Assembly (NCBI GenBank): GCA_037179335.1
Contig: JAKZHN010000022.1
Span: 62,001 to 126,000 of the forward strand
Direction: 5' to 3'
DNA length: 64,000 nucleotides
From: Cyclaneusma minus
Lineage: Eukaryota > Ascomycota > Leotiomycetes > Marthamycetales > Marthamycetaceae
A program made the position numbers and the translations under genes. Positions 9,412 to 22,489 of this stretch are shown piece after piece; position 1 is the stretch's first letter, and every line of letters begins with the position of its first letter. The notes under the pieces are model-generated. The model saw only the letters and a program-made list of their open reading frames with translations. It did no database searches and was not told where the DNA came from.

Positions 9412-11119
9412 TCTGCAGGCGGCGTATGGTCCTTGATTCGATGAATGGAATCCGAGGCGATTGGAGGACAGTTATTTAGGACGACGATCAACGAGTCCAG
9501 CTCCAGATCAAGTTCTTCAAGAGTCCCTTCGCCCGGGGACGCAAGGGGATGGGCGAGTCCGGGAATGAAGGGGTTCAATCTTCAACCAAAGCGATTTCCA
9601 ACAAGGTAAGCTGCCCGAGAGAGATAACGAAAGAGTAGGACGAGGTTTGGTCAAGTAGGGAGCAGATACCCTGGAATCTTGAGAGGAGGGGTTGAGATGA
9701 ACAATTGAGACATACGATTGGCAGTCGCGCCCCTGACATGGTTCGATCTAGACCCAGCACCTGTCCACCTGAAGGGAACTAAACTTGAGATCTGGAGGCC
9801 TGCCACTGGCCCACTGAACGGTAGTAAATACTAAATAAAGAGAAGACTTGACACTAACGCTAATGCCTAGCTACCGGTAGCCCGCACGTCAATGGTGGCC
9901 GAAGCTGCACTGTGAAAGGAGCGGATATAAAGTCAAACTCAATTTCTATGACCCTCAGTACGTTTCAGTATGTGAGGGTATTACTTGATACGATGCTGAG
10001 CTTGCTTGGACACCTGCTGATCTCGGTCCACTCTGTGGGATTTCGAGTCTCCGATGCCAGTTTCCGCAGGCCCCAAGCATTCTTCGAAGTTCAGGACCCG
10101 ACGGTAAGGTTGCGGGGGCAGCGTTCACCACACTTGGCAAAGTCAATTAAACCTTCTATATCGCCACTCACCGAGGCCCCTCTACTCCCATGGCGCTTGA
10201 GAGCTAAAAATCACGCCAAACGCTCCAAGGGAACATTGAAGCTCTTGATTCTTAGCCCCGCACCTGTTCCAAGCGAAGCCAAATCTGCGACGGAGGTTTT
10301 GGCCTTTGACACGATGTGATGCTGTATGTAGGGCGAGCGCCGGATACAGGCATGTGGTGATACCGAGGCGCAAGATGTGTCAGTTCAAGAACAGAACACA
10401 TCAGCCATTCGAGCAGCAGTCACAATTTCCTAAGGGTCAGTGCCGAGGAACATCGCACTCGTGGTTCTGTGGGGTTGTCTTGGTCAGCCGAATTCTTTGC
10501 AGCAATGGATGTGACAGGCAGAGGATGTTCAGCTACTCAGAGAGGCTCGTAGGAAGGAGTAAGTTTGTAACCATGTAGATGTCTTAAAGACTAATCGATA
10601 AATGTTTGGGTATCATCACAGCAGCAGGGACGAAGAGGAAGGCAGAAGAAGGTCTACTCACAGTGTCCTAAAGCAGAAAATTGTGCGAGACGATGCGACA
10701 GTATCTGGCAGCATTGAGCAGTTGCTGCCATTGGCAGTTGGCACGGGAGGCGAGCATGGCGGTATGAGGGCGACGAGTTGGTGTTGCAGAGTCCCTCGTG
10801 TTTTGTTGAAAGAAAGAGAGAGTTGCGAAGGGAGAAAGATTGAAGAGATTTGATTTTGAAGAAGTCCAGTCCTCTGTGGGGTCTTCGGCCGGCGCTGTGT
10901 GTTGATCCGGGCCGATGTAATTCTGCAGAGCAGATCCGAGTCCGTGCGGAAGTGGCAGCCGCGAACGCGTGTGCCGGCGGGTGCCCAAATAAATTTCACA
11001 CTACTGGCAGTTGGTGTTGGTTGTGAACCGCTCTCGTGCTGCGCCTGTCCAGTTCCACCACGCAGCAGCAACAACAACAATAGTATGAGCCTCTCTGCGG
11101 CCGTTCCCTATTATTCGCC
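9412..11119. other. Intergenic between divergent cytochrome b561 and two-RRM genes
   Basis: About 1.7 kb without a supported gene; the open frames on both strands lack domains. It must hold both promoters, and long 5' UTRs are possible. A CAGCAGCAACAACAACAAT simple-sequence run at about 11063-11081 lies just before the RNA-binding gene's start and is probably in its leader. Confidence 0.5.
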
Positions 11120-12834
11120 ATGGACCACTCTGCCGTCAACATCGATAAGTCCTACTTCGACACTCTTATGCGCCGGTGAGTGCCAAAAGCCCCGCACGAG
11201 ACCCCACTACTAGGTCGCGACCACTGACTGAGAGCTTGTGCAGAGCCCAGGTTGTAAGCTTACCACACAATTCCTACCAACGTCTTCTATTTGTCTGACG
11301 CCTTGTACCACCATAGCATGTAGACGATTTCGAAGATCTGACCCCGCTCGACCACCTGCCCACTGTGATTATCGGAAAGGCCGAGTATGAGAACTTGGTG
11401 AGTGGACTCAAAGGCGTCGTGAACTGCTCCCACTTACTGACCCCGAATTCTACCAGCTCAAAGCCAGCCGCGAATATGGTATGGCTAAACCGAGCTCTCC
11501 CGGCACTGGATGGAAGACTAATGGCAGCAAATAGCCATTCTCCGCCAGAATCTGCTCAATGGCGGTATCGACCTGGCGTCTCTCGAGGTAGGATCTCCGA
11601 CAACATCAGACAAATGCGCGCTGACCTGTTTCTCGCCAGATGCTCGTGGCTGATCCACCCGCTGCTGCCGATCTCGACGACGGCTCGAATGCCGCCATCT
11701 ATGCCGACAACACCCCTCAGGACCGCACTCCACTGACGAAGTACCATGGCAACAACAACTACCCACTTCGTCCCGTACACAACCGCTACCCTAGACAACA
11801 GTATGGAAACAACGGTCAGAACACGTACCAGAACTTCGAGGGCAATGGTCAGGCCACGTACGGAAACTTTGACTGGGCGCAGGACGATGGCAACGGAGAT
11901 GACACTGTGCTTCAGGGAACTGCGCCAGTCTTCATTCCCAATGACATGACTGGATTTGAAACAGACGCCCCCCAGAACGGATTCCAGCCTCAGTTACAGC
12001 TGTTCCCCAAACATGCTCGCCGAACTGTACAATTCTTCAACCTCCCAGTTGGGGTCACTCATGCAGATGTTGTGGATGTCGTTCGTGGTGGTATGCTTCT
12101 GGATATCTATTTGCGACCCCAAGATCGTGCGGCTACTGTTTCGTTTCTGGAGGGAGATGCTGCCAGTGCTTTCTTTACCTGGGCCAAGCGTAACGATGTT
12201 TACCTCCGCACCAAGAGAGTATGCAACTCCAGCCAATCCTTTTGTAGCAGTAGCATTTACCAGCCGGCTAACATTCATTAGGTCGGAGTCCGATGGAATG
12301 ATCGCCAGTTCATCCTCCCAGGCCATGTCGCCAACAAGATCAGCCAGGGAGCCAGCAGGAACCTTGTGATCTATGGTGTCAAGCCCCAGGTTACAGAGGA
12401 GAGTCTCCGTGATGATCTGGAGCACATTCACAACCTTGTTGTCATCAAGGTGACTTTCAAGGACGGCAATGCGCACATCGAGACCAACTCTGTTCACAAT
12501 GCACTGTTTGCCCGAACCTGCATGATGTAGGTCTTTCCAGTAAATACCTAAGGTGCCTCCATGCTGACATGTGTCCCTCAGGTCAAGAGCCACTTACAAG
12601 AATTGCAAGATCGAATGGTATGCTGACGAGTGTGCTGCCCCATTGCCAGAAAGGGCTGGTAGTGCGCCTCCTAAGAAGAACAACAAGAAGGCAGTTGTGC
12701 CAGTGACGAACCGCTTTGGACTACTCAGGATGGATGGCACCGAAGACTCCTCTGAGGATGTTACTGCTTCGTACATTGCAGATGCCGACGGTACCGACGG
12801 TTTCTTCACCACGACAACCGGACTCACCCCCTAA
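11120..12834 (+). CDS. Fungal two-RRM RNA-binding protein with a 7-nt microexon
   Basis: Eight exons fit: 11120-11175, 11244-11250, 11317-11397, 11457-11478, 11535-11587, 11640-12218, 12282-12526 and 12582-12834, coding for 431 residues. The N terminus (MDHSAVNIDKSYFDTLMRR, then DDFEDLTPLDHLPTV) belongs to a conserved Pezizomycotina family. A polar Asn/Gln-rich stretch (about 110-170) is followed by RRM1 (about 200-270; VQFFNLP, then DIYLRP and AATVSFLE) and RRM2 (about 288-355; NLVIYGV, then NAHIETNSV). The C-tail is Lys-rich then acidic. Exon 2 is only AGCCCAG; leaving it out shifts the frame into a stop, so it must be spliced in or the gene is broken. All introns are GT-AG and the lengths total 432 codons. 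RNA target unknown. Confidence 0.88.
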
Positions 12835-13574
12835 GTTTCCTCCATGTCGTACAGCGGAGCTCGTCCACCCGACGTCATCTCCTGCTCTTGACAAATCTCT
12901 CTTCCTAAGGGTTATGATTGCGCTTGTACATTCTCTGGGTCCTTATGTTTTCATGATGAAATCCGAATCTCGCTTTCCGGCGTTGGTCAAGGATTACGGT
13001 TAACGAAAAAAAAGTCAAAGATACCCACGTCGTTCTGCCAGTCGCTTTCTCATGCTTGTCATTTTCTGGCCTCGCGCTTTTCCGAGGCGCAATCACCCTT
13101 GTTCAAGGCTTCGCGCTCTTGCATTACTCAGTGTCCAGGATTCCCTGCGTATGTGGAGGAGACAGGCCTGAGTATCTGGGAGATTGGCAGACTCGGGTTG
13201 AAATGACAGGCCTTGCTTTGTCTAGAGTATGGGGGAAATTCGCTGTGTGTAGACACACTTTACAACCAGAAAAAGAATCGTGGTACTGGAAGATTTCTTT
13301 CTGTGGTTCATATGCTCGTGTCTCGTGTCTCGTGTCTTGTGAAGCGTATTGCCTGAAAGGCTTTGAATGTCTATCGCCGCCAGGTTTCATAGGTATATGA
13401 TGTCTAAGTTCCTTTCCACTGTATATCTGCCGTGCGTCAGCCCCAAAGTCATGACTACTAGTCTCGAACAAAACAGGAGATAACCCGACCCAGAACTACC
13501 ACCAATCCGGAAACTTCTGAATATCAGAGACCTCCAAGGTGAATGCCTCCGATCCTTATAACGCGTGATTGCCA
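12835..13574. other. Intergenic between convergent RRM and zinc-finger genes
   Basis: The two genes end toward each other here. I see no further gene; expected content is their 3' UTRs and terminators. Confidence 0.5.
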
Positions 13575-14763
13575 TCAAGCTGATGATGAACTAGACCGCA
13601 TCAACCGAATCACCGTCTCCATAGCCTCAATCTCCTTATCCAACCTCTCTTTACTAGCCCTCATCCCCTCGAGTTGCTTCACCAGCGTCCCCATAGCATC
13701 CAGATTCTCTCCTTCACTTCCAACTTTACCAATTGCGTCCTCTGTCTTCGAGACGTCATTCTCCTGGCGGCTCATATCTTCCTCTTCCATGTCTCTGGGC
13801 GACGGCTCCGCCTCACTGGCCAATCTCACTAGATCATCGCCCCTGACCGAGTGGTCATCACCCTTTCCCAGATGGACTCGTCTTTGATGATCAAGCAAAT
13901 TCGCTTTCCTAGAAAAAGCCCGTCGGTGGCGAGTGCAAGACTTGACTGGACAGGGAAAGGCTGCAGCACTGTGGACTTCGCGCTGGTGTCGGAAGATACT
14001 GCCTTTGTCGGGAAACGACTGTGAGTTGCAGGAGGGGATGGGGCAGATGTAGGGGCGGAGGTGCTTGTCCATGTGTCGCCTTTTTGGGATGTTAGTTAGT
14101 TTCTGTTCATTAGAGTTGTCGCTAGCGTTTTTTAAAAGAGAAGAGAAGGAGAGAGGTAGCGTAACAGGGAAGTCTTTTGAAGAGGCTGCACGTACTTGAA
14201 GTCGCCTTTTCGGGAGAAGCGTTTTTTCTCCGCGCAGCCTGGCTCTGGGCAGTTGAGAACCGTGGTATCATCGGCTGGGTCTATGGCCGACGGAGTAGCA
14301 GACTCAGTAGCTTCGTGTGAGATGCCAGGGGTAGCCACCCCCGTCGAAACGGTATCATCTTGTGGGTGCCTATTTTATGAATTTGTGTCAGTACATGCAA
14401 AAATTGAAGTCGAATCCGTTAACTAGAACAGTCCTGGATTCCAGTATTCCCTCACACAGGTACCGTACCCAAGCTGCCCGTTGGGTAGTCCGAGGTATGG
14501 ATTGTCGGAAGGGAGGAAATTGTCGATATCGAAGCTAAGGGGCTTGTAATGGGGCATTGCTTGCTTTGTATTAATTTGGAGGCACTTTGAACTACAAGGT
14601 CAAGGTATTGATTGCCCTTACTAGTTTCAAGTATCTGCTCTCCAGGGAACATAGGTTGTTGGAAGCCCAGGTATGGATCGTGCCCTGAGAGTTTTTAGCA
14701 AGGATAATAGGCTTTGGACAAAGACTTGTTGTACTAACCGTTCAAAAGCGGCGGGAACCCCAT
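13575..14763 (-). CDS. C2H2 zinc-finger protein, probable DNA-binding regulator
   Basis: Five exons (complement 14763-14739, 14684-14622, 14559-14469, 14369-14196, 14079-13575) give 285 residues with all phases matching. The N-terminal half is uncharged and aromatic/Pro-rich, with a twice-used motif (HDPYLGFQQP and DNPYLGLPNG). Three fingers follow: CPEPGC...HMDKH, CPIPSC...HQREVH and CPVKSC...HQRRVH. The last 80 residues are acidic with a predicted coiled coil (MGTLVKQLEGMRASKERLDKEI). The first finger is split by the last intron. The start at 14763 is the first ATG in this frame, but donor-like and open sequence at 15.0-15.4 kb could add upstream exons. Nuclear transcription factor is the natural inference; targets are unknown. 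Confidence 0.75.
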
Positions 14764-16150
14764 GAAAAATAGTGTGTGGCTAAAAAGAGATTAACGAACT
14801 ACAGTCATCGATATCGAGACGAAAGTGTGATGATAGGAAGTTATAGGAGAGCCTATAAAGGGGGAAATGGAGATTCTCCAGGAGTCCGAGGCAAATTCTC
14901 CAGGCATCCAGGCAATGTGTCCCATGGAAGAAGAGACTTGGTATTGATTTAAATAAAAATTGAAATCCTTCCGAAGAAAGTCGACATACCTGCATATCCA
15001 AGCCGGAAAAGTCCCGTTGCAAGGTATACAGATGCTTTCCGGAATCAGGGTACCGGTGCCGTTCCAGGGGCCGTAACCATTGCAAGAGGAATAACCAGTC
15101 CAGGGGGTAGGCAGTCCAGGGGGTAACCATTCCAAAAGGAGTAATCAGTGTAGGGGGTAACCAGTCCGGGGGACAGGTAGTCCAGGGGGTAGCCAGTGAC
15201 AGTCCGGGGGGAAATCCCAGGAATCCAGGGCCCTTAGTGCTAGTCCAGAACGAAAATTTTCGATGATGTACTGTGGCCGGGCAAGTTGCTGGGAATTTCT
15301 CGTAACGTTCGTTCCAGGTGGTGCACGTAATACATACTCATCCGCAGTGCGGGCCAGGCCATCTTCCTCGAAGTGCAAGCCCCTGAAATAGTAAGTACCT
15401 CTCTACGCAAACAAAGGGTTCTTGAAATACTGTGCCACTGACTCGCTGGAGTGGGTTGTCTTGGTTGACATATTCATTGTCCGGTGTGCGAACTGCGGCG
15501 CAATTCGAAGTAGGCAAGGGAAGGAGAGTCTGAACTTAGCGTGAGATCTGGTTTGAACAATTAACGATGAAGAACAGAAGTTGCTATATATCCTCATATC
15601 CCCAGTCTCGCCGTATCGCATTGCAGCCCAAGGCGTCAGGCGTATGCAGCCTTGCAGCCTGTCTTCCGCCCCTGTTCGACGTGTCGCTTTCTCAACCAAT
15701 CCTCAGCCGCAGAAGCAGACGCAGTAATCAGCCTGCAGCCTGAGAGACCATTCAGTGGACCAAAGTTGTCGCCTTGGGTTCCAATTTGCCATCTACCTAG
15801 AGTGAGGCTTGTCGCGAAGACTTGGTTGGCCTCGAATTGCCAAGTCTGATACATTGAAAAGGGGCTTCGGTACACCGCGCAGCCTGAGACACAAGACATA
15901 TCGAGAGGAGGATGCCTGGGCTGTAGATCAAATTATTCTTAATTCTTATTCTAAGTAATGTGTTCGAGCACAAAAGCTCCCCTGGCTTTCTCGCCATATT
16001 ACCATGCAATGTAAATGTAACTGCTTCCCCTTCACTTGGGGTCCTTCTTCACTGAGCCAATTAATATCCACAAAACCCATCCCATTCCCAAGGTTCTCGA
16101 TTCAAGCAACTCATTAACTCCTCACGCCCTTCCCTCACGCCCTCACCCAC
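14764..16150. other. Upstream region of the zinc-finger gene with an imperfect short repeat
   Basis: No complete gene is demonstrable. Between about 15040 and 15215 a roughly 15-16 bp unit related to GACTGGTTACCCCCTG (minus strand) recurs about seven times with changes. It leaves all three minus frames partly open (WLPPGLP, PWTGY, NGYGPWNGTG). A good donor (GTATGT) follows at about 14991, and an acceptor near 14780 would join it in frame to the zinc-finger start, so this may be a repeat-encoded N-terminal exon. Confidence 0.4.
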
Positions 16151-19147
16151 TCAAGACAATACAGCGCTCAACGGCAGCTTCCTGCTCGAGCTTCCCACAT
16201 ACACCGTCTTCGGATACTCGCTAATAAACCAGTTCTGGCTCACCGTATCCCAGTTGCTCAAATCTCTCCTCGTAAGATCAACGCGGAAGGTAGCGCTCTC
16301 GCCGGCATCAATGCTCAGTCTTTCAAAGCCTCTCAGGACGCGAACTGGGTCGTCGGGACCGCCGAGGCTGAGGTAGAGCTGGGGCACTTCCTCGCCGTCG
16401 AGATCACCGGTGTTGGTCACGGTAGCTTGGACTGTGTAAAGGACGTCGTAGAGACGGGGGTTGCCACCGGGAGCACCACCGGCTGCGAGAAGAGGCTGGG
16501 GGGTTCCATCGGTGGCCTTGGGGGGCATGAATTCGGAGGCGTTAAGACCGTAGTAGGGCTCGCCGGTTGCGAGGTCGAAGTCAGTGACGTTCAGGTAGGG
16601 GTAGATGTATTCCGGAATATAGGTGAATTCGTCTTCAGGGAACAAGTATTCGGAGACGTTGGTGGAGTAGTTGCCGAAAGTAGGTGCTGCCTTGGTCATG
16701 CCGACGGTGGGAGTGTAGTTTCCAGCCATGGTTCCGTTAATAGTCAGGTCGGAGTAGGAGAAGGTTGTGTAGGAGAGACCGTAGCCGAACTCCCAGACGG
16801 GGGTGATGTTTTTCTTGTCGAAGGCGCGGTAGTCGATGAAGACACCTTCTTCGAAGTCGACTTGGGGGATGTCGGCGTTGGGCTCGTAGAGGATGTCGGT
16901 GCCGTATTCTTCGCGGGATGATCCCCAGGTGAAGGGTGTACGGGCGGCGGGGTTGACCTTGCCGTAGAGAACATCGGTGATACTGTTGCCGCTTTCTTGG
17001 CCGGGAATACCAGCCCACAGGATGGCGGTGATGTTGTCGTTCTCGTACCACTCATTGACAAGGACTGGACCGGTGGAGTGGATGACCACGATTGTGTTGT
17101 TGCAGTAGGAAGAAACGGTCTTGATTAGCTCGTCACCGCCTTGCCAAAGGGTAAGGTTGTTGCGATCACCGATGTTGTTGTCCACCACGATGTAGCCTTC
17201 TCCGGAATCAGCATTGACGAACACGATCGAGGTAGCATCCTCTTGTTCAACCAGAGACTGGATCTCGGTGTATGCATAGTTGTCGGTGATGGAGAAGAAG
17301 TTGGAGCCATCAGCAATAGCTTGAGCCTGCAGAGCACTCTCAGGAGTGACAAGGTAGGGGAAGTTGGCCGAGCCGGAACCCCAAGCCATGCCGAGAGTAC
17401 CGTTATCGCATCCTCTGTCGGCGCAGGCGTTGGGACCGTAAGGAGCGGAACCAGCGTCGTTGCCGATCACAGTGACAAGCTTGGGCTTGTTCAGGGGCAG
17501 AACACCAGTGTTCTTCAAGAGAACAGTCGATTTAGCGGCAGCTTCACGAATGAGCTCTCCGTGGTTACCTCGGACATCCACATGCTGGTTGACCTGTTGC
17601 CAGTTGTAGCCAGTTGCCCACTGAAGGAAGCTGTAAGTATCGAGAGTCCACGAGGAAAAGTTAATCTCGGGCTGGTCAAGAGTCTGGCCGGTCTTGAAGA
17701 AAGCAGCCATGATTCGCATGGCCATGTCGTCCAGACGCCATTGGGGCATAGTTCCATTGAGAACACCCACAGTCAGGTTGGTACCCCAGAACGAGTATCC
17801 GGTGTTGAAGAGAGTGTCACCAGGCATGGCCATGTCAAGACCAGCAAGAGCACCAGGGATACCAGCGTGCTGACCCTGCCAATCACTCATGACGAAACCC
17901 TGGAAACCAAGTTCGTTCTTGAGGAGATCGTTGAGCACCTTGGAGTTCTGGCAAGCATAGGAGTTGTTGACCTGGTTGTAACTGCACATGACGGATCCCA
18001 CTCCGGCCCTGACAGCATCGGCGAAAGGCCACATGTAGAGCTCGTGCATGGTCTTGTCATCAATGTTTGCGGAGTAAGCCTCGGTGATGTTGAAGCCGAA
18101 TCCTTGGGACTCAGGGACTTGACGGAAGTGCTCCTGCTCGTAACCGATCCAGTGCTTAGCACAGGCAATGACACCGGCGTCCTGGGTTCCCTTGATGGTC
18201 TCAGCCATGCCAACACCGGTCAGGACTGGATCCGGGCTGAATCCTTCCCAATTTCTTCCACCACTGTTGACCAAAATTAGTAAGACTGATCAACATCTCA
18301 AAGGTAGGGGGGCAGATTTCCACGTACGTAGGTGTTCGGCCGATGGGGCCTGCAACAGGACCCAGTTGAACGTTGACTCCCTTGCCCTTGTGTTCCTCGC
18401 CCATAGCATAGCCGCGCTTGTACATCAGACCACGGTCGAAGGAGGCAGCAATGGTTTGACCAGATGAGAAAACGGAGTTAAAGTCGGTATCACGGACGCC
18501 AACAGGAGAGTCCTGCATGCAGAGACTTCGGAAGCCCAGACGAGGGACAGATCCAACATTTCCAACACATGATTCGCCCTCCCAACTACGATCGTGTTAG
18601 CAAAAGTCCGAGTAGTCTAGGTTTAGGAGTATTCATGGGCGGCGTCGGTCTGAAAGTTGAACTGCAAAATCATATGATATTGCAACAGCCTCCGAGTGAG
18701 CAAAATGGTGACATTGGCAGACTTTTGGAAGCTTGTGGAAAGTTGCGATGTTATAGCATAGAAGCACTTGCTTATGTGGATTGGCCTGCCATCTGCCAGA
18801 GCATGTGATGTTGAGTTGTGGGGGTGTGATAGACCGGACGACAAGAAAGGCATTTCTCACCCGACACCAGTGGTCAAATTGACTTTCTCCATCAAGGTCA
18901 ATTGGGAAACAAAGTCCTTGGCTTTCGCATATGCTTCGGCCCAGTCCTCAGAGGGGTTCATCCATGGCGAAGGATATTCCGGAGGCGAGGTCTCGAAAGA
19001 CAGGGCGCCTTCGACAGCATTGGGGTCGGTATAACCAGGGTAGGTGGTGTTTGGGTAGATCTGCTCAATGGCTGTGGTTAACGACTTGTCATCTTCACCT
19101 CGATTGAGGGTGCTGAGGAGCAGAAGAACATCTAATAATGAGCGCAT
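16151..19147 (-). CDS. Secreted GH3 beta-glucosidase
   Basis: Three exons (complement 19147-18861, 18585-18328, 18263-16151) give 885 residues in frame, the normal size for fungal GH3 beta-glucosidases, which release glucose from cellobiose. Seen in order: PSPWMNPSEDW and LTLMEKVNLTTGVGW near the N terminus; GPVAGPIGRTP joined to GGRNWEGFSPDPVLTG; AKHWIGYEQEHFR; and the nucleophile motif GFVMSDW with Asp at about residue 309. The (alpha/beta)6 domain and a C-terminal fibronectin-III-like domain follow. Many N-x-S/T sites suit secretion. The N terminus is uncertain: MRSLLDVLLLLSTLNRG is a weak signal peptide, whereas 19345-19271 encodes a better one ending in a Kex2-type KR and a GTACGT donor. 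Joining it in frame needs a non-canonical AAG acceptor inside the current exon 1. Function is secure, start is not. Confidence 0.9.
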
Positions 19148-22100
19148 GGTGGAATTGGAGCAATGCTGAGCATAGCCAAATTCCAGTAGAGTATGCGGTC
19201 AAAGAATGCTTGTGTTTGGACTGGGGATGACAATGGGATGCGTGCAGCAAGGAAAAAGGTATCGACGTACATTTGACTGTCGCTTGACAACAGTGGCCGA
19301 AGCCGCAGTTGCTAGCAGAGCAGCTGCCCGCACTGAGAACAACATCCTGGGACGAACTCTCCTCGACCCGGAACACAACAGAAAGATCGCGACAACGAGC
19401 AACTCTATCGCAACGACAAAGTCAATTGGCCTGGATGTCGATGCAATTCGGTACTCCGTGGATTGGACGACAAGCCAGAGCTGGGAGGGAGCTACATTAT
19501 TTATGTAGTGCTGCCACTGCCCTGATCCTCACCCAGCTCCCCCTGCCACACCGGTCAATTGCTAGCTCACGGTGGATACCACAACGGGTCTACACATGTA
19601 GCCATCGTCAGCAGATCCTTGCCCGGGACGGCGTGCCAAAGAAAGACGGAGCTCTCCAGCTTGTTAGTTCAAGAGCTACACGACCGTACACGACAGCTTG
19701 AGGCCTCGCAGACTCTTGAGCGCTCCGGCCCGTGGCCAGCGCCTCCAACCATTCGTCAATCCCTCAATATCTTGACATATATTTTGCGGGGTCTACGCCA
19801 CAACGGGGATGGCTTCGTTGGGCCAAGCGACAGGAACTCGACAGACTGAAATTAAGACTCTCCGCCAAAGCTGGGCCGACCTGGTCCCAGCCCAGGTCAT
19901 TTCCTTGGATCATCGCCGCCAAGTCTCTGCACTTAACCATCATCAACCTGCAACCTTGGCTATTCTCGCAGCATTGTGCGAGATATGGCAAACCTCCCTC
20001 TCATTCGAACCGGGATGGCGGAAAGTTGCTGGAAACAAGCTTCTACTTGCGGCACCGAAAGGCGACAGATCGGACGGTTGTGGCTTCAATACAGGGACAG
20101 CGATGACGCTCCATGCTGCGTGCAGCAGGCGGTTGGACTCTGGAGAAAAGCTGGGGGATTGAATGGGGTTCGCATTTCCCCCCGGGCTCCACCATACAGA
20201 CAGACGTCATGCTCGCTATGTGCTTCAATGTTATTGTGGGGAAGACTGGGATACCAGAAGCCAGACCCGAGAATTCTCCATACCGCTCCCCCACCGGTTC
20301 ACTTCCGAACACGACGGCAACCGGACACGGCTTGAGAAGCTCCACGGAGGCACAGCTGCGGACTGTAGGACCAAAACCACCGGAAGTCGATGCTGTGAGA
20401 CCGAAACCGTGCATGATGCTTTTCAGAGCAGCCGGCGGCTGATGCTCGGATCTTGGTAATAAGCAAAGAAGGACTGGGCACGCTCTGCCCGCAGCCTCCA
20501 TGCGGGGTGGTTCATTTTGCCGGCTGTGGATGAGCGAGGATCATGCTTCTTGTCCTTCGAGTTACAAAATTGCATCCGTCAGCTTCGAGGCTTTGACAAT
20601 TCCGCTCCGAGTCCCGAGAAGCCATCAAAATGAGCCGTCTTGGGCAATTATTACACTGGAGAACATCTATTTCCCGTGACATGAGCTTCTCGCGAGCTCG
20701 CACAGATAGCACGACATAGCTCCTATTGCAACCATTGGCATAGGAAAAAGCCATCTTGGCGGCTGAGCGAAGGATCGCGACATCTTGTTTCGTTGCTTGT
20801 CTACAAAACAAATTTCACAGTCAAGAGGCAGACAAGAAGTCTCCTCAACACACCTGTCTACACGTGCTCTACTCTCTGCTTAATTGCTTCGCTTGGCAAG
20901 TTGACCAAGAGTAGAGTAAGACGGGCTGTGGCTGTGCGAACACGAAAACAAAGCGGAGAGCATATTTCCAATTGTTCTCCAACAATACATCAATATTGTA
21001 CATGATGTTCTGCATTTTCTCCATGCCCCAGGCCCCACCCTCCTCCGCGACCCACGATATTCAATGTTCTCGAATTTCACCCCGCCCCCGCCTCCGCCTT
21101 TTGCTGTCGGACCGATTCAGTCGCGGGGTTCGGAAAATGCGGAGACCTGACCTCCACATGAGCCGTACATGTACTCGCCTGACCTTCCTTCAATTCCAGC
21201 GCAGTGAACACCGAGATTCGCTGAGAGAAAAACATTGAAATATGAAGCTATAACAAAGTGAAAGACCCTCTTGACATACTTGTGGGCATCAATGAAGCCA
21301 AGGGCTCAGCCCAATAATCCAAGTGGAGGCTCATTGATTGACCGGACAAAACCCAGACTTGGCTGCTACCTAAGCCTTGATCTAAGATCTAGCCAGCTCG
21401 CCAGGCCTTCCAAAATGGGAAAATCCCGCTCCAAGCCGCCTCCGCTGTGGAGGAGCTGCAAGATTGACATCGTGGAGATCTCCAAATATACATGTGTGCG
21501 GCCACGCATCTCCACTTCTGGAAATTTCTTGGAAATCCAACAATAAAAACATGCTCCGGAGCCCCGTCCTTGGAACCGCTTACACTCGCAGCCTCGCTGA
21601 ATCTTCGGACCAACAGATGCATTCGGGTATAACTTTGTCACGCGACTCGGTCTGTTCCGTGATCATCAACCACGAGATCTAGCTTGGACCTCCAGAATGA
21701 CGGCGGTGACGAGAGGAGCATCACCAGCACATACTATGTGGATCATGATGCGGAGCGCAGAAGTTGCTTGGTAACGAATGGGCAATGGCAGGCCAGTACT
21801 CTATTGCTGCGTTGGCGTCCAGACTCCAGCCGGACGGTTCTCACGATGCTGATTGTGGAGCTTCAAGTGAAAGTACCTCAAGTGGCGTCGACGTTCGCAA
21901 GGTATCGTGTTTTCGTCGTACCATTTTGCGGTGTTCTTCCCGGGGGCGTGAAGTCAAATGGCGGTCTCTGAGCGAGGAGTCAACGGCGGCGGCGAGATCT
22001 TTTGCTATTCCTACCCGTGGACTTTGGCCAAAACCTTCTTTTTTCCCTTTGGGCTGTCTACAGTGCTCCGCGATAATTCGATTGTTTGTTTGCAGAGTAT

Positions 22101-22489
22101 CTTTGTTTCTTGCAACGTCCGCTCGCAACGATGTCACAACTCAATAATGGCCTTAAGTAAGGTCAGGGGTTTCTTCTTTCCCTCTTGTCACTGGGTCGAA
22201 TGGCTATCCATAAGCTTCACGAGATATCCATGCAGGATTGTGCCGTGCTGTTGGCACTCAAATTCATGGATCTGCAGTGTTGTTCAAGTACAACTACCAA
22301 GGTGCCACTGTCTGAGCAGCCTCAAATCATCTGCCACGACCCAAGCCGTCAGGTATGGGACAAGAGTTTGGGAAGACTCAGAACACACTTGACTCTATAC
22401 AGGTGGGTGTCAGTGGCCCCCCATCCGCATTCCTTCGGCTTCGGATCAAGCCGCACTGTCGCCACTTTATATAGATCCTTCAAGATCGC
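19148..22489. other. Gene-poor stretch upstream of the beta-glucosidase
   Basis: About 3.3 kb. Apart from the candidate signal-peptide exon at 19271-19345 (minus), I find no open frame with a recognisable domain or a consistent exon chain. Composition is mixed with no strong AT bias. I see no transposase, reverse transcriptase or long terminal repeat. Confidence 0.45.

Noticed and set aside
17141..18280. 379-codon plus-strand open frame opposite the beta-glucosidase
   Set aside because: Shadow of the GH3 coding strand; no domain and overlaps a clearly conserved gene.
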